A stretch of 64,000 bases of DNA from Clostridium sp. C8-1-8 (lineage in GTDB: Bacteria; Bacillota; Clostridia; Clostridiales; Clostridiaceae): NCBI RefSeq assembly GCF_009928445.1, contig NZ_JAABNO010000002.1, forward strand, positions 186,001 to 250,000, written 5' to 3'. Numbering within the stretch: position 1 is the stretch's first letter; each line of letters opens with the position of its first letter. The translations under genes and the position numbers were made by a program. The notes beneath the pieces are model-generated. The model ran no database searches, was not told the DNA's origin, and saw only the letters and a program-made list of their open reading frames with translations. Of this stretch, positions 53,053-61,170 are shown one piece after another.

Positions 53053-53080
53053 ATTATAACACATATTTGGATATTTTCAA
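53053..53080 (-). promoter_or_regulatory. Promoter of the glycine riboswitch transcript
   Basis: On the minus strand TTGAAA (53080-53075), a 16-bp spacer and TATAAT (53058-53053), placing the start right before the aptamer. Confidence 0.75.
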
Positions 53081-53170
53081 TAAGCAAAAGTAATTTATAT
53101 AAATTATTGACTAAATGCTTCCTAAAGTGCTACGATTTATGTGATTTTTACTTTTGTGAAAGGAATTAGT

Positions 53171-54133
53171 ATGATAAGTATATTTGTAGCGTTAATAGTA
53201 GATTTAATAGTAGGAGATCCATATTGGTTTCCACATCCAGTAAGATTTATAGGTAAATATATAATTGCCTTCCAAAGGTTAGTTGAAAGTATGAAACTAA
53301 AAGAGTTTGGACTTAAGGTAGCTGGAGTTATCTTGACACTTACTACTGTAGGAATAACCTTTAGTATTACATTTTTCCTACTGAAATTTTGCAAAGATAT
53401 ATCAATATACCTATACTTCATAATAAATGTTTTTATAATGTGGACAACAGTTGCAGCTAAGTGCTTAGCTAGTGAAGGCATTAAGATATATAAGATAATA
53501 AAGACAGGTGATATAGTAAGTGCTAGAAAGCAGCTTTCATATATTGTGGGAAGAGATACAGAGAACTTAAATGAAAGTCAGATAGCTAAAGCGGTTATAG
53601 AAACAATATCAGAAAATTGTTCTGACGGGGTAATAGCACCTTTATTTTATATGTTTATTGGCGGAGCGCCCTTAGCTATGGCTTATAAGGCTGCGAACAC
53701 TTTAGATTCTATGGTTGGTTACAAGGAAGGTATATTTTTGAATTTTGGATGGGCATCAGCGAAATTTGATGATTTAGTCAATTTCATACCAGCAAGGATA
53801 ACTGGTATAATGATGATTTTTTCAGCTTTTATATTTGGATATGATTATAAGAACAGTGCTTATATATTTAAAAGAGATAGGAAAAATCATTCAAGTCCTA
53901 ATTCTGCTCATCCAGAAGCAGCGGTAGCTGGAGCATTAGGTGTAGAGCTTGGTGGAATAAATTATTATTTTGGAAAGCCAGTAGTCAAACCTACTATTGG
54001 AATAGGTAAAAATATATTAGATGTTGAATATATAAAAGATTCAATTAAACTTATGTATGGGGCTTACGTGTTTTCGATTTTAATATTTGCTATTGTAAAA
54101 GGAGTAATTTCACATGGAATATCATGGTGGTAA
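53171..54133 (+). CDS. cbiB: Adenosylcobinamide-phosphate synthase CbiB
   Basis: A 320-residue membrane enzyme that attaches (R)-1-amino-2-propanol or its phosphate to adenosylcobyric acid in cobalamin synthesis. Hallmarks: VDLIVGDPYWFPHPVRFIGK at the N-terminus, ISENCSDGVIAPLFYMFIGG, YKAANTLDSMVGYK, and RDRKNHSSPNSAHPEAAVAG. About five membrane helices. The ATG at 53171 follows AAAGGA; the frame from 53141 begins upstream of that box. Its end overlaps the cobD gene by 20 bases. No cobalamin riboswitch is visible in the short gap to the divergent glycine riboswitch promoter. Confidence 0.93.
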   Translation: MISIFVALIVDLIVGDPYWFPHPVRFIGKYIIAFQRLVESMKLKEFGLKVAGVILTLTTVGITFSITFFLLKFCKDISIYLYFIINVFIMWTTVAAKCLASEGIKIYKIIKTGDIVSARKQLSYIVGRDTENLNESQIAKAVIETISENCSDGVIAPLFYMFIGGAPLAMAYKAANTLDSMVGYKEGIFLNFGWASAKFDDLVNFIPARITGIMMIFSAFIFGYDYKNSAYIFKRDRKNHSSPNSAHPEAAVAGALGVELGGINYYFGKPVVKPTIGIGKNILDVEYIKDSIKLMYGAYVFSILIFAIVKGVISHGISWW

Positions 54134-55175
54134 CATATACGAACATAACAGAAGAGTAATAGATTTTAGCAGTAATATAAACCCTTTAGGAGTTCCTAAA
54201 GGGTTTGAAAAATCTATAGCTGATAATATAAATAAGTTTTCAGTTTATCCGGATAGAGAATATAGGGCGATGAGAGAAAGGATAGCAAAGTATTTAGAGG
54301 TTAACTCTATAGATAAAATTATTCCAGGCAATGGAGCAGTAGATATAATATATAGAGCTCTTGAGGTTATGAATTATAGTAGATTATATATTTCACTACC
54401 TACCTTTGCTGAGTATAAGAGAGCTGGCGAAAGAGTTAATATGAAAGTAGAAGAGCTTGATATATACGATGATGATTTTCAAAATATAAAGCTAGATTAT
54501 ATATTTGATAAGGTGGAAGAGAAATCCGTAGTTTTACTATGTAATCCTAACAATCCAACAGGTACATTAATACCTAGAGCGCATATAGCAAAACTTTTGG
54601 CTAAGTTAGAAAGCATGAATTCATTTTTGATAATTGATGAAGCCTTTATAGAATTTGCACCAGGCTTTAAAAGTGCTTCCATGGTAGAGTTTATAGATAA
54701 ATATAATAATTTGTTGATAATAAGAGCTGCAACGAAATTCTTTGGTATGCCTGGTATTAGATTAGGATATGGAGTATCTTCTAACCTTAACCTCGTAAAG
54801 AAGATAAAAGACAGCATGGAGCCATGGAGTGTAAATACTGCAGCAGAAATAGCCGCAGAAAGTATTTTTGATGACGAAGAATATATAAAGAATACCTTAA
54901 AATGGATTAACGAAGAGAGAGAACGTTTCTATGATGAGCTTTCAAAGATTTCATCTATAAAAGTTTACAAGTCTAGTTCAAACTTTTTCTTTATTAATAT
55001 CTTAGATGAGAAGATTGATGCCTACAGGCTACAAGAAGAATTGTTAAAGTATGATATTTTGATAAGACTTCCTAAAGGCTTTAATGGGATAAGTAGATTT
55101 AACTTTCGAATAGCTATAAAGTATAAGCATAGTAATGATCTCCTAACTAGTGCTTTGAAAAAGATATTAGAATAA
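54114..55175 (+). CDS. cobD: L-threonine-O-3-phosphate decarboxylase
   Basis: A 353-residue PLP enzyme of the histidinol-phosphate aminotransferase fold that makes (R)-1-aminopropan-2-ol phosphate, the substrate of CbiB. The start YHGGNIYEHNRRVIDFSSNI, then NPLGVPKG is typical of CobD. PLP-binding residues are in LLCNPNNPTG, IIDEAFIEFAP and RAATKFFGMPGIRLGYG, where Lys forms the Schiff base. It begins within the cbiB gene with a GGAG box, so the two are translationally coupled and act in consecutive steps. Confidence 0.9.
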   Translation: MEYHGGNIYEHNRRVIDFSSNINPLGVPKGFEKSIADNINKFSVYPDREYRAMRERIAKYLEVNSIDKIIPGNGAVDIIYRALEVMNYSRLYISLPTFAEYKRAGERVNMKVEELDIYDDDFQNIKLDYIFDKVEEKSVVLLCNPNNPTGTLIPRAHIAKLLAKLESMNSFLIIDEAFIEFAPGFKSASMVEFIDKYNNLLIIRAATKFFGMPGIRLGYGVSSNLNLVKKIKDSMEPWSVNTAAEIAAESIFDDEEYIKNTLKWINEERERFYDELSKISSIKVYKSSSNFFFINILDEKIDAYRLQEELLKYDILIRLPKGFNGISRFNFRIAIKYKHSNDLLTSALKKILE

Positions 55176-55244
55176 AGTAGTTTAAGTAGAATGTTAATAT
55201 TGATTGGTTAAGCATCCGATGCTTTAAGGAGCTTACTAAAATAA

Positions 55245-55270
55245 AGAATATGATTTTTCATATTCTTATC
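55245..55270 (+). terminator. Probable terminator after cobD
   Basis: AAGAATATGA pairs with TCATATTCTT around a T loop. The downstream T-tract is weak. Confidence 0.6.
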
Positions 55271-55465
55271 TAGAATCATGGTTACTTTAATATAGTTAAT
55301 TGTAATAGGATATTTGCTTTACTTTTGTTTTTTAAGGTGTATAATATATTGTGTGATAACTAAGCGTTAAAGATATTATTAATAAATTGTCAGTTTCTAG
55401 AGGATTTATTAACAACATATATAGTTAAGTTATATAGCTATATATAATAAGAGGAGGATAAAATA

Positions 55466-56026
55466 ATGAATGAGGCAATAAAGGTTTTATTGAACAGAAG
55501 AAGTACGAGAGTTTTTAAAGATGAGCAGATTAAAGATGAAGAATTAGAAACAATATTAGAAGCAGGAAGGTTTGCACCAAGCGCTATGAACCAACAATCA
55601 TGGCATTTTACAGTAGTCCAAAATAAAGAAGTTATAAATACACTTGCAGAAACATTTAGACAAGTTCTTTTAAATTCAAATCAAGAAGCAATGGTTAAAA
55701 GAGCGCAGAGTGATAACTTTAAGCCATTCTATAATGCTCCAACTTTAATAATTGTCTCTGGAGACAAGAATGCAATAGCGCCAAAGGCAGACTGTGGAGC
55801 AGCTACAGAAAACTTGCTAGTTGCGGCAGAAGCACTAGGTATAGGTTCTTGCTGGCTTGGAAGCTCAGATGCTATATTTAGCTCACCAAAAGCTGAAGAA
55901 CTAAAAAAGATTTTAGGAATACCTGAAAACTATGAACCTTTATATTCAGCTATATTTGGATATAAGGCTAACGATAATGCAAAAGCTGCACCAAGAAAAG
56001 AAAATACAGTGAATTATATAAGATAG
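55466..56026 (+). CDS. Nitroreductase family protein
   Basis: A 186-residue flavoprotein. The start LLNRRSTRVFKDEQIKDEEL with the Arg-Arg-Ser-x-Arg FMN-binding motif, then GRFAPSAMNQQSWHFTVVQN, and AATENLLVAAEALGIGSCWLG are the family landmarks. These enzymes use FMN and NAD(P)H to reduce nitro compounds, quinones or enones. It is monocistronic with GAGGAGG before the ATG. Confidence 0.92.
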   Translation: MNEAIKVLLNRRSTRVFKDEQIKDEELETILEAGRFAPSAMNQQSWHFTVVQNKEVINTLAETFRQVLLNSNQEAMVKRAQSDNFKPFYNAPTLIIVSGDKNAIAPKADCGAATENLLVAAEALGIGSCWLGSSDAIFSSPKAEELKKILGIPENYEPLYSAIFGYKANDNAKAAPRKENTVNYIR

Positions 56027-56209
56027 TCTTGTTGTTTGGAAAAGTTAACTAGAGAAATACATGCATTGTTTAAATAAAAATTATATATAAGTTGCAGCAG
56101 GACCTTGTTGTAGATATATGAATCTTTTGCCTACAATATTAGCACCTAAAGATATCATAATTAGAAGCAACTTATATAAGTATTCAAACAATATGTAAAG
56201 CAAATGTTG

Positions 56210-56246
56210 AGGCTACTGACTAAAATGTCAGTGGCTTCTCTTTTTA
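56210..56246 (+). terminator. Terminator associated with the nitroreductase gene
   Basis: GAGGCTACTGAC pairs with GTCAGTGGCTTC with two G-U pairs, followed by CTTTTT. It lies about 180 bp after the stop codon. Confidence 0.75.
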
Positions 56247-56249
56247 GAT

Positions 56250-56338
56250 ATGTTTACTGTCTATGATAGTATAAAACTTTCGGGAAGGCAGATTCCTAAA
56301 AAACTAACTGAAGAAGGTCGCTTTAGCGACTTTTTTAT
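56250..56338 (+). repeat. Intergenic repeat family, copy F (internally deleted)
   Basis: TTTACTGTCTATGATAGTAT and AAAACTTTC of the first half are joined directly to CGGGAAGGCAGATTCCTAAA and CTGAAGAAGGTCGCTTTAGC of the second half, so the middle ~90 bp is missing. The end is a terminator with six T that also serves the convergent CarD-like gene's side. Confidence 0.7.
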
Positions 56339-56820
56339 TATGCTATAATCGAATTGACTATATCAATTGCTTCAGTTTCTGAAATATTTTTTACTAAGGA
56401 TATCTCACCGATTAAAAGTTTTTTCGCGGTATTTAGCATCTGCTTCTCACTAGAATTTAGAGGCTTTTTACTATTTAAAATTGTTAGATCACGAAATACT
56501 TCTGAGTTTTCCTTTAAGTCACCGCTTTTTACTTTTCTTAAATTTGTCTGATATCTTTCTTTATAGTTAAGATCTATATCAGTTCTTTCTTCGCTAATTA
56601 CGATACTGCTTAAGATTGTTTCAAGATCATTAGCATCTGTGACAAGTCTTATCCCAGAATTTGAAATCTTATCCTGAGGGATCATCACCTGCATGTTGTT
56701 GTTCAACATATTTATGATAAAGTAACTAATCTTTATTTGAGATATTTCTTTTTCTTCTACTTTTTCTATTACTCCGGCGCCTTGCATAGGATAAATAATT
56801 TTATCACCGATTTTAAACAA
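56338..56820 (-). CDS. CarD-like RNA-polymerase-binding regulator
   Basis: A 160-residue protein. The N-terminal ~65 residues (FKIGDKIIYPMQGAGVIEKV, then VMIPQDKISNSGIR) form a CarD/TRCF RNA-polymerase interaction domain. The C-terminal helical part (~75-160) includes NYKERYQTNLRKVKSGDL, FRDLTILNSKKPLNSSEKQM, as in CarD/CdnL proteins. These bind the polymerase beta subunit and stabilise open promoters. The start is a TTG five bases after GGAGGTG. In Clostridia CarD-like proteins appear in sporulation or stress control; target genes unknown. Confidence 0.88.
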   Translation of the reverse strand: MFKIGDKIIYPMQGAGVIEKVEEKEISQIKISYFIINMLNNNMQVMIPQDKISNSGIRLVTDANDLETILSSIVISEERTDIDLNYKERYQTNLRKVKSGDLKENSEVFRDLTILNSKKPLNSSEKQMLNTAKKLLIGEISLVKNISETEAIDIVNSIIA

Positions 56821-56973
56821 AACAACACCTCCAAGAATATAGTCTATTTATATATTATAATGTATAAATAGAAAAATAGCAAATTTTTATGATAGCATAA
56901 ATTATATGTGCTTGTCAATAATTTCCCGTATAACAATTTTAATTATAAAATATCAACCAATTTCACTTAAGAA

Positions 56974-57009
56974 TAAAAAAACCTATAAGCTTATTTGCTT
57001 ATAGGTTTT
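56974..57009 (-). terminator. Terminator of infC
   Basis: AAAACCTATAAGC and GCTTATAGGTTTT form a 13-bp stem around a 6-nt loop; the minus strand then runs TTTTTTATTC. It closes the transcript directly after infC. Confidence 0.92.
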
Positions 57010-57042
57010 CTGCATTAAATAGATATATCATATCTATATCAA

Positions 57043-57543
57043 TTACTTTTTAGGTGAAAGAATTAAAAACATATTTCTTCCTTCGAATTGAGGAGATTTT
57101 TCTATAACACCTGCATCTCCAAGTTTAGAAATGAAAACATCTAAAACTTTGTTTCCTACGGCAGCAGTATTATTTTGTCTTCCTCTGAATCTAACTGATA
57201 CTTTTACCTTGTTTCCACTAGATAGAAACTTTTTAGCATTGTTACATTTTATATCTATGTCATGCTCTTCGATAGTAGGACTTAATCTTATTTCCTTAAG
57301 CTCTACTACTTTCTGATTCTTTTTGGCTTCTTTTTGTTTTTTTGATTGCTCATAAAGATATTTGCTGTAATCCATTATTCTGCATACAGGCGGTACAGCA
57401 GTGGGAGAAATCATAACTAAATCAAGATTTTGTTCTCTAGCCATTCTTAAAGCATCTTCAGTTTTCATGATTTTGCTTTCTTCACCAGTTAGTCTTATTT
57501 CTTTACTTCTAATATTTTCATTGAGTTCTAAATTTTTATTAAT
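57043..57543 (-). CDS. infC: Translation initiation factor IF-3, AUU start, stand-alone gene
   Basis: A 166-residue IF-3. The N-domain begins NKNLELNENIRSKEIRLTGE, with CRIMDYSKYLYEQSKKQKEA at the linker; the C-domain has ELKEIRLSPTIEEHDIDIK and VSVRFRGRQNNTAAVGNKVL. It binds the 30S subunit and checks start-codon pairing. The reading frame upstream has an ATG at 57579, but the only correctly spaced start after GGAGGTG is an ATT at 57543; a rare AUU start is the classic means by which IF-3 represses its own translation, and the family's length fits. Normally rpmI and rplT follow infC; here a terminator and an unrelated gene follow instead. Confidence 0.93.
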   Translation of the reverse strand: MNKNLELNENIRSKEIRLTGEESKIMKTEDALRMAREQNLDLVMISPTAVPPVCRIMDYSKYLYEQSKKQKEAKKNQKVVELKEIRLSPTIEEHDIDIKCNNAKKFLSSGNKVKVSVRFRGRQNNTAAVGNKVLDVFISKLGDAGVIEKSPQFEGRNMFLILSPKK

Positions 57544-57980
57544 ATACAACACCTCCAAAATAATAAGCACGTGGCTCATTATTTAATAGTATAACTTTAA
57601 TCCATTTTATGCAAGTAATTAAGTGATTTTCTTCTATTATTTTTTCAATTATATTTATTAATATTCTTAGAATCTATAATTATATATTTATAACATTATA
57701 TGAAGCTATAGTGTTTGTGCTGACAAAAGAATGTTTGTTTTTAGTTTTAAAATATATAAAGATGTAACATTGTGTAGTAAATATAGTGGATAATTATATT
57801 TAAATCAATAGCTAATGGCATTGTTAGATTAGATATACATCATATAAATGAGCTATTTCATATTATAAACATATTATCTGCTAAAATGCTTAATAGTATA
57901 TTTAATGAATTATAACTTTAAAAATTATCAGAAATATCAGGAGTTTTTCGAAAATACATATTTTTCAGCAAAAACAGTTA
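57544..57980. other. AT-rich divergent intergenic region
   Basis: It contains the infC ribosome binding site and presumably its promoter. No long leader structure, RNA motif or further ORF was recognised. Confidence 0.5.
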
Positions 57981-58007
57981 TAAAGGTAATACAAATACCT
58001 ACGATAT
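57981..58007 (+). promoter_or_regulatory. Probable sigma-D promoter of the CheY-CheX gene
   Basis: TAAA (57981-57984), 15 bases, then TACGATAT (58000-58007), matching the sigma-D consensus TAAA-N15-GCCGATAT at all four -35 and six of eight -10 positions with exact spacing. This fits a chemotaxis gene. Confidence 0.55.
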
Positions 58008-58042
58008 AAAGATTAATAATATATTAAATAGGGGTGTTATTT

Positions 58043-58918
58043 ATGGCAAAAGCAAGAATTGTTATTGTTGATGATTCACCATTTTCCATTGCTATTATAA
58101 GGGATATACTTGAGGAAAATGGATTTGAAGTGGTTGGGGAAGCAGGCTCATTAGAAGAAGTTATCAGCGTTGTTAGTGAAGTTAAACCAGATCTTGTTAC
58201 CATGGATATGACTATTCCGGGAACTGATGGATTAGAATGCACTAGAGCTGTTCATGATATTGATCCAAATATAAAAGTAATTGTAATAAGTTCAATGATG
58301 GATGAAGAGATACTTAGAAAGGCTAGAAAAAATAAGGTTTCTGGTTATATTCAAAAACCAGCAGATCCAGAAGAAGTCACTTTGCTTATCAATAGAATAA
58401 TGGCAAGTGAAGAGCTATATAATGAGCTTACAGGATTATATTATTCTTGCTATAGAGAAGCCTTTATGGATACCTTCAATAAGGTTGCTAAAACTGTTCC
58501 AGAGTTTAGAGAAGAAAATAACGCGAACAATGGACAAGTATCGAGAGGAATATCTGTTGTTATAGGTATAATAGGAAAATATTCTGGAAGAATAATTTTT
58601 GATATGTCTCATGAAACTTCAGAAAATATTGCCAAATCCGTACTTAAGAGGGAGCCTAAGAGCTTTGAAGAGATTCTCAATGTAATGGGAGAACTAAACA
58701 ACATAATATCAGGGCAGGGTTGCTCGATTATAAACAGAAAAAATAAGTTATTTGGACTAAGAGTAGCACCACCAGCAATATTCCACGGAGAATCTATTAA
58801 TATATCAAGAGCTGAATTAGATACTACAACTTCTGCTATAGTAGATACTATATTCGGTGAAATATACATGAGTGTAGGGTTCCAAAAGGAGGATGGAGAA
58901 TGGATGTCAAATATATAA
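58043..58918 (+). CDS. CheY-like receiver fused to CheX-type phosphatase domain
   Basis: A 291-residue two-domain protein. Residues ~1-122 are a receiver: VDDSP acidic pair, phosphorylation Asp in LVTMDMTIP (~54), Ser in VIVISSMM and Lys in YIQKP. Residues ~135-290 are a CheC/CheX-type domain with the catalytic pair in MGELNNIISGQG (Glu-x2-Asn). CheX proteins remove phosphate from CheY, so the fusion may act on its own receiver or on others. The ATG at 58043 follows GGGGTG. Translation is coupled to a separate cheX gene that overlaps its end by 19 bases. No CheA gene is near. Confidence 0.88.
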   Translation: MAKARIVIVDDSPFSIAIIRDILEENGFEVVGEAGSLEEVISVVSEVKPDLVTMDMTIPGTDGLECTRAVHDIDPNIKVIVISSMMDEEILRKARKNKVSGYIQKPADPEEVTLLINRIMASEELYNELTGLYYSCYREAFMDTFNKVAKTVPEFREENNANNGQVSRGISVVIGIIGKYSGRIIFDMSHETSENIAKSVLKREPKSFEEILNVMGELNNIISGQGCSIINRKNKLFGLRVAPPAIFHGESINISRAELDTTTSAIVDTIFGEIYMSVGFQKEDGEWMSNI

Positions 58919-59361
58919 ATCCATTTCTTAAAGCCTTTTCTAATGTTTTTCCTATGTTAGGTATTAGTGAGATAAGAAAGGGTAACTTAAGTGTAAAGGA
59001 TGGATACATAGAAAGTCCAGGGGTTATAATCATCTTAGGAATTATAGGAGATATAAAAGGTAATGTAATGTATACAACAACTATAGATACAGCAAAAAGT
59101 ATTGCTCAAACAATGATGATGGGGATGCCAGTGCCAGAGTTAAACGAAATGGCACAAAGTGCTATATCAGAGCTTACTAATATGCTTACTGCTAATGCTT
59201 GTATGAACTTTGCTGATGAAGGAATAAATATAGATATTTCTACTCCAACACTTATTTATGGTAATTTTACTGCTAAAGCTACATCAAGTAAGGTACTTTG
59301 TGTTGAGATGTTTGTAAATGATATGCCTTTTGAGGTTAATATTTCTTTAGATAGAGTATAG
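58900..59361 (+). CDS. cheX: CheX-type CheY-P phosphatase
   Basis: A 153-residue single-domain CheX. It begins DVKYINPFLKAFSNVFPMLG, has GIIGDIKGNVMYTT, and the catalytic AISELTNMLTANA (Glu-x2-Asn, ~88-92). A second such motif, as in CheC, is absent. The ATG follows AAGGAGG within the end of the CheY-CheX gene, so both are made together, presumably acting in the same phosphorylation pathway. Confidence 0.87.
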   Translation: MDVKYINPFLKAFSNVFPMLGISEIRKGNLSVKDGYIESPGVIIILGIIGDIKGNVMYTTTIDTAKSIAQTMMMGMPVPELNEMAQSAISELTNMLTANACMNFADEGINIDISTPTLIYGNFTAKATSSKVLCVEMFVNDMPFEVNISLDRV

Positions 59362-59405
59362 ATTATTTATTACAAAAAAGTGTTAATCTTATATATTAGG
59401 GTTAC

Positions 59406-59450
59406 AGGAGGTGGGTAAAGACTACGATATAAATAGTCTTATCACCTCCT
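59406..59450 (+). terminator. Hairpin after cheX
   Basis: AGGAGGTG pairs with CACCTCCT and AAGACTA with TAGTCTT. The outer stem buries a perfect anti-Shine-Dalgarno-like pair. The T-tract is weak (ATTTGATT). Confidence 0.65.
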
Positions 59451-59513
59451 ATTTGATTATATAGTATAGCTAACGATATTTTATATATTTTTATGTTTTG
59501 AATAAGGTAAGAT

Positions 59514-59608
59514 TTTGTCTGTTAAAGAAAGTATGAAGATTTTTGTTAGCTAAACCTAATAATTTGAAAGTATCAGTATAGTTATTTGTAGCATATAACA
59601 AAAAAGAA
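59514..59608 (+). repeat. Intergenic repeat family, copy G (core only)
   Basis: It starts TTTGTCTGTTAAAGAAAGTA, contains GTTAGCTAAACCTAATAATT, the best match to the family core, and ends near CATATAACAAAAAAG. As in copy A, the second half is missing. Confidence 0.72.
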
Positions 59609-59717
59609 AAAATGTAATCGATTTTTTATACAGCAATAAATTTGAATTGATAAGTAAATAATAAAGATGATATAATTTATTAAATAACCTATTACATAAG
59701 AGATTGGAGTGCTTAAG

Positions 59718-60185
59718 ATGAAAGTAGAATATATTAATCCAATTATTGAGGCTAGTAAAAATGTTATAAATCAGATAACAGGACTTGATCCTAGCCTAGG
59801 TAAGATTTACAGAAAGCAAGTACCGTATTCAGTAGATACAATTGTCGTTCTTATTGGGCTTACAGGACAGATACAGGGGAGTGTAAATGTTTCGCTTAAT
59901 AGGGGATTGGCATTAAAGATAGTATCGGCGATGATGGGAGGAATGGAGGTCAAAGAATTAGATGAGTTGGCCAAGAGCGCTATATCAGAGTTGTGTAATA
60001 TGATACTAGGCAATGCCGCAACTATATTCTATTCTAATAATATAAATATTGATATTACGCCTCCTATAATAATGACTGGAAGTAATATAGAAGTAAGTCA
60101 AGCGAATGCAGTTGTAATAAGTGTTCCTTTGAACTTTGATAATGGGGATAAATTGGAATTGGATATATCTTATAAGGAAAAATAG
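59718..60185 (+). CDS. Second CheX-type CheY-P phosphatase
   Basis: A 155-residue CheX homologue: VEYINPIIEASKNVINQITG at the start, VLIGLTGQIQGSVNVSLNRG, and the catalytic AISELCNMILGNA (Glu-x2-Asn). It is close to but distinct from the preceding CheX. The ATG at 59718 follows GGAG by 8 bases; a GTG at 59709 lies too close to that box. It is separated from the first cheX by a hairpin and repeat copy G. Confidence 0.87.
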   Translation: MKVEYINPIIEASKNVINQITGLDPSLGKIYRKQVPYSVDTIVVLIGLTGQIQGSVNVSLNRGLALKIVSAMMGGMEVKELDELAKSAISELCNMILGNAATIFYSNNINIDITPPIIMTGSNIEVSQANAVVISVPLNFDNGDKLELDISYKEK

Positions 60186-60218
60186 TCTTATTAGGATATA
60201 TATTTAAGGGGTTTTAGT

Positions 60219-61094
60219 ATGACTAAAGAGTTGAAGGCAGATATAAGTTTAGTAGCTGTCACAGTGTTTTGGGGACTTAGCTTTCCTATAATGAGTGTGG
60301 CATTGAAAACAATTCCTCCATATAGTTATATCGCTATAAGATATACAATTGGAGCGATAATATTAGGAACATTTTTTCGAAAGAAGCTAAAATCTATAAG
60401 TATTAAAGATTTTAAGATAGCAGGAATAATCGGTGTAACACTTTTAATAGGAATAATACTTCAGGTAGTAGGACTTACATATACTACTTCAAGCAAATCC
60501 GCTTTTATTACAGGGTTAAATGTGGTTTTCGTACCAATTATGTTAGCGATAATCTACAAAAAGCTTCCTGATTATAGGACGATTATAGGAATTATTTTAT
60601 CTATCATAGGATTATATATTTTATCCGCTAAAGGATCTTCAGGTATAAACTTTGGCGATTTTTTAACATTGCTTTGCAGTATAGTGTTTGCTGCACAAAT
60701 AATATTAGTTGATAAGTATGCGAAAGAAGTGGACTCAGGGCTTTTAACGACATTAGAACTTTTTATAGTGGGAATTTTAAGCTTCATACCCGCAGTAGGA
60801 ATAGAAAGGCTTCATTTTGAAGTTACTAAGACAGTAGTGATGGCCTTAGTGATAACCATAATATTCTCAACAGTAATAGCTATGTGGGTTCAAAATGAAA
60901 TGCAGCCTTATACTAATCCCACTCATGCTGCCATAATATACCTTGGTGAACCTGTTTTTGGTGCTATATTTTCAATTTTCATAGGGGATAAACTTACTGG
61001 AAATAGCCTAATTGGATCTTTCTTGATATTTTTAGGAATGATAGTTATAAATGTTAAGATAAAGTTAGAAAAAGTGGAAGATGAAGTGTTATAA
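60219..61094 (+). CDS. EamA/DMT family permease
   Basis: A 291-residue protein with ten helices in two EamA repeats. The first opens ADISLVAVTVFWGLSFPIMS, and the second half has TYTTSSKSAFITGLNVVFVP and PTHAAIIYLGEPVFGAIFSI, a pattern typical of YdcZ/RhaT-type exporters. Substrate unknown. It lies 34 bases after the second CheX gene without a terminator, so co-transcription is possible. A GGGG box precedes the ATG. Confidence 0.88.
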   Translation: MTKELKADISLVAVTVFWGLSFPIMSVALKTIPPYSYIAIRYTIGAIILGTFFRKKLKSISIKDFKIAGIIGVTLLIGIILQVVGLTYTTSSKSAFITGLNVVFVPIMLAIIYKKLPDYRTIIGIILSIIGLYILSAKGSSGINFGDFLTLLCSIVFAAQIILVDKYAKEVDSGLLTTLELFIVGILSFIPAVGIERLHFEVTKTVVMALVITIIFSTVIAMWVQNEMQPYTNPTHAAIIYLGEPVFGAIFSIFIGDKLTGNSLIGSFLIFLGMIVINVKIKLEKVEDEVL

Positions 61095-61121
61095 TTTTAT
61101 TATCGGAATAGAAGTTCTATT

Positions 61122-61156
61122 AAAAAGGCATTATTTATTATAAATAGTGCCTTTTT
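61122..61156. terminator. Bidirectional terminator
   Basis: AAAAAGGCA pairs with TGCCTTTTT, with TATTTA/AATA inside. It lies between the convergent permease and folT genes. Confidence 0.85.
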
Positions 61157-61170
61157 ACTTTTTAAATAAG

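Noticed and set aside
53081-53170. Cobalamin riboswitch before cbiB
   Set aside because: The gap to the divergent promoter is too short and shows no B12 box.
7815-59608. Insertion sequence remnants as the source of the intergenic repeat
   Set aside because: No transposase fragments or clear target duplications; ends are short inverted sequences joined to terminators. A MITE origin is not excluded but is not shown.
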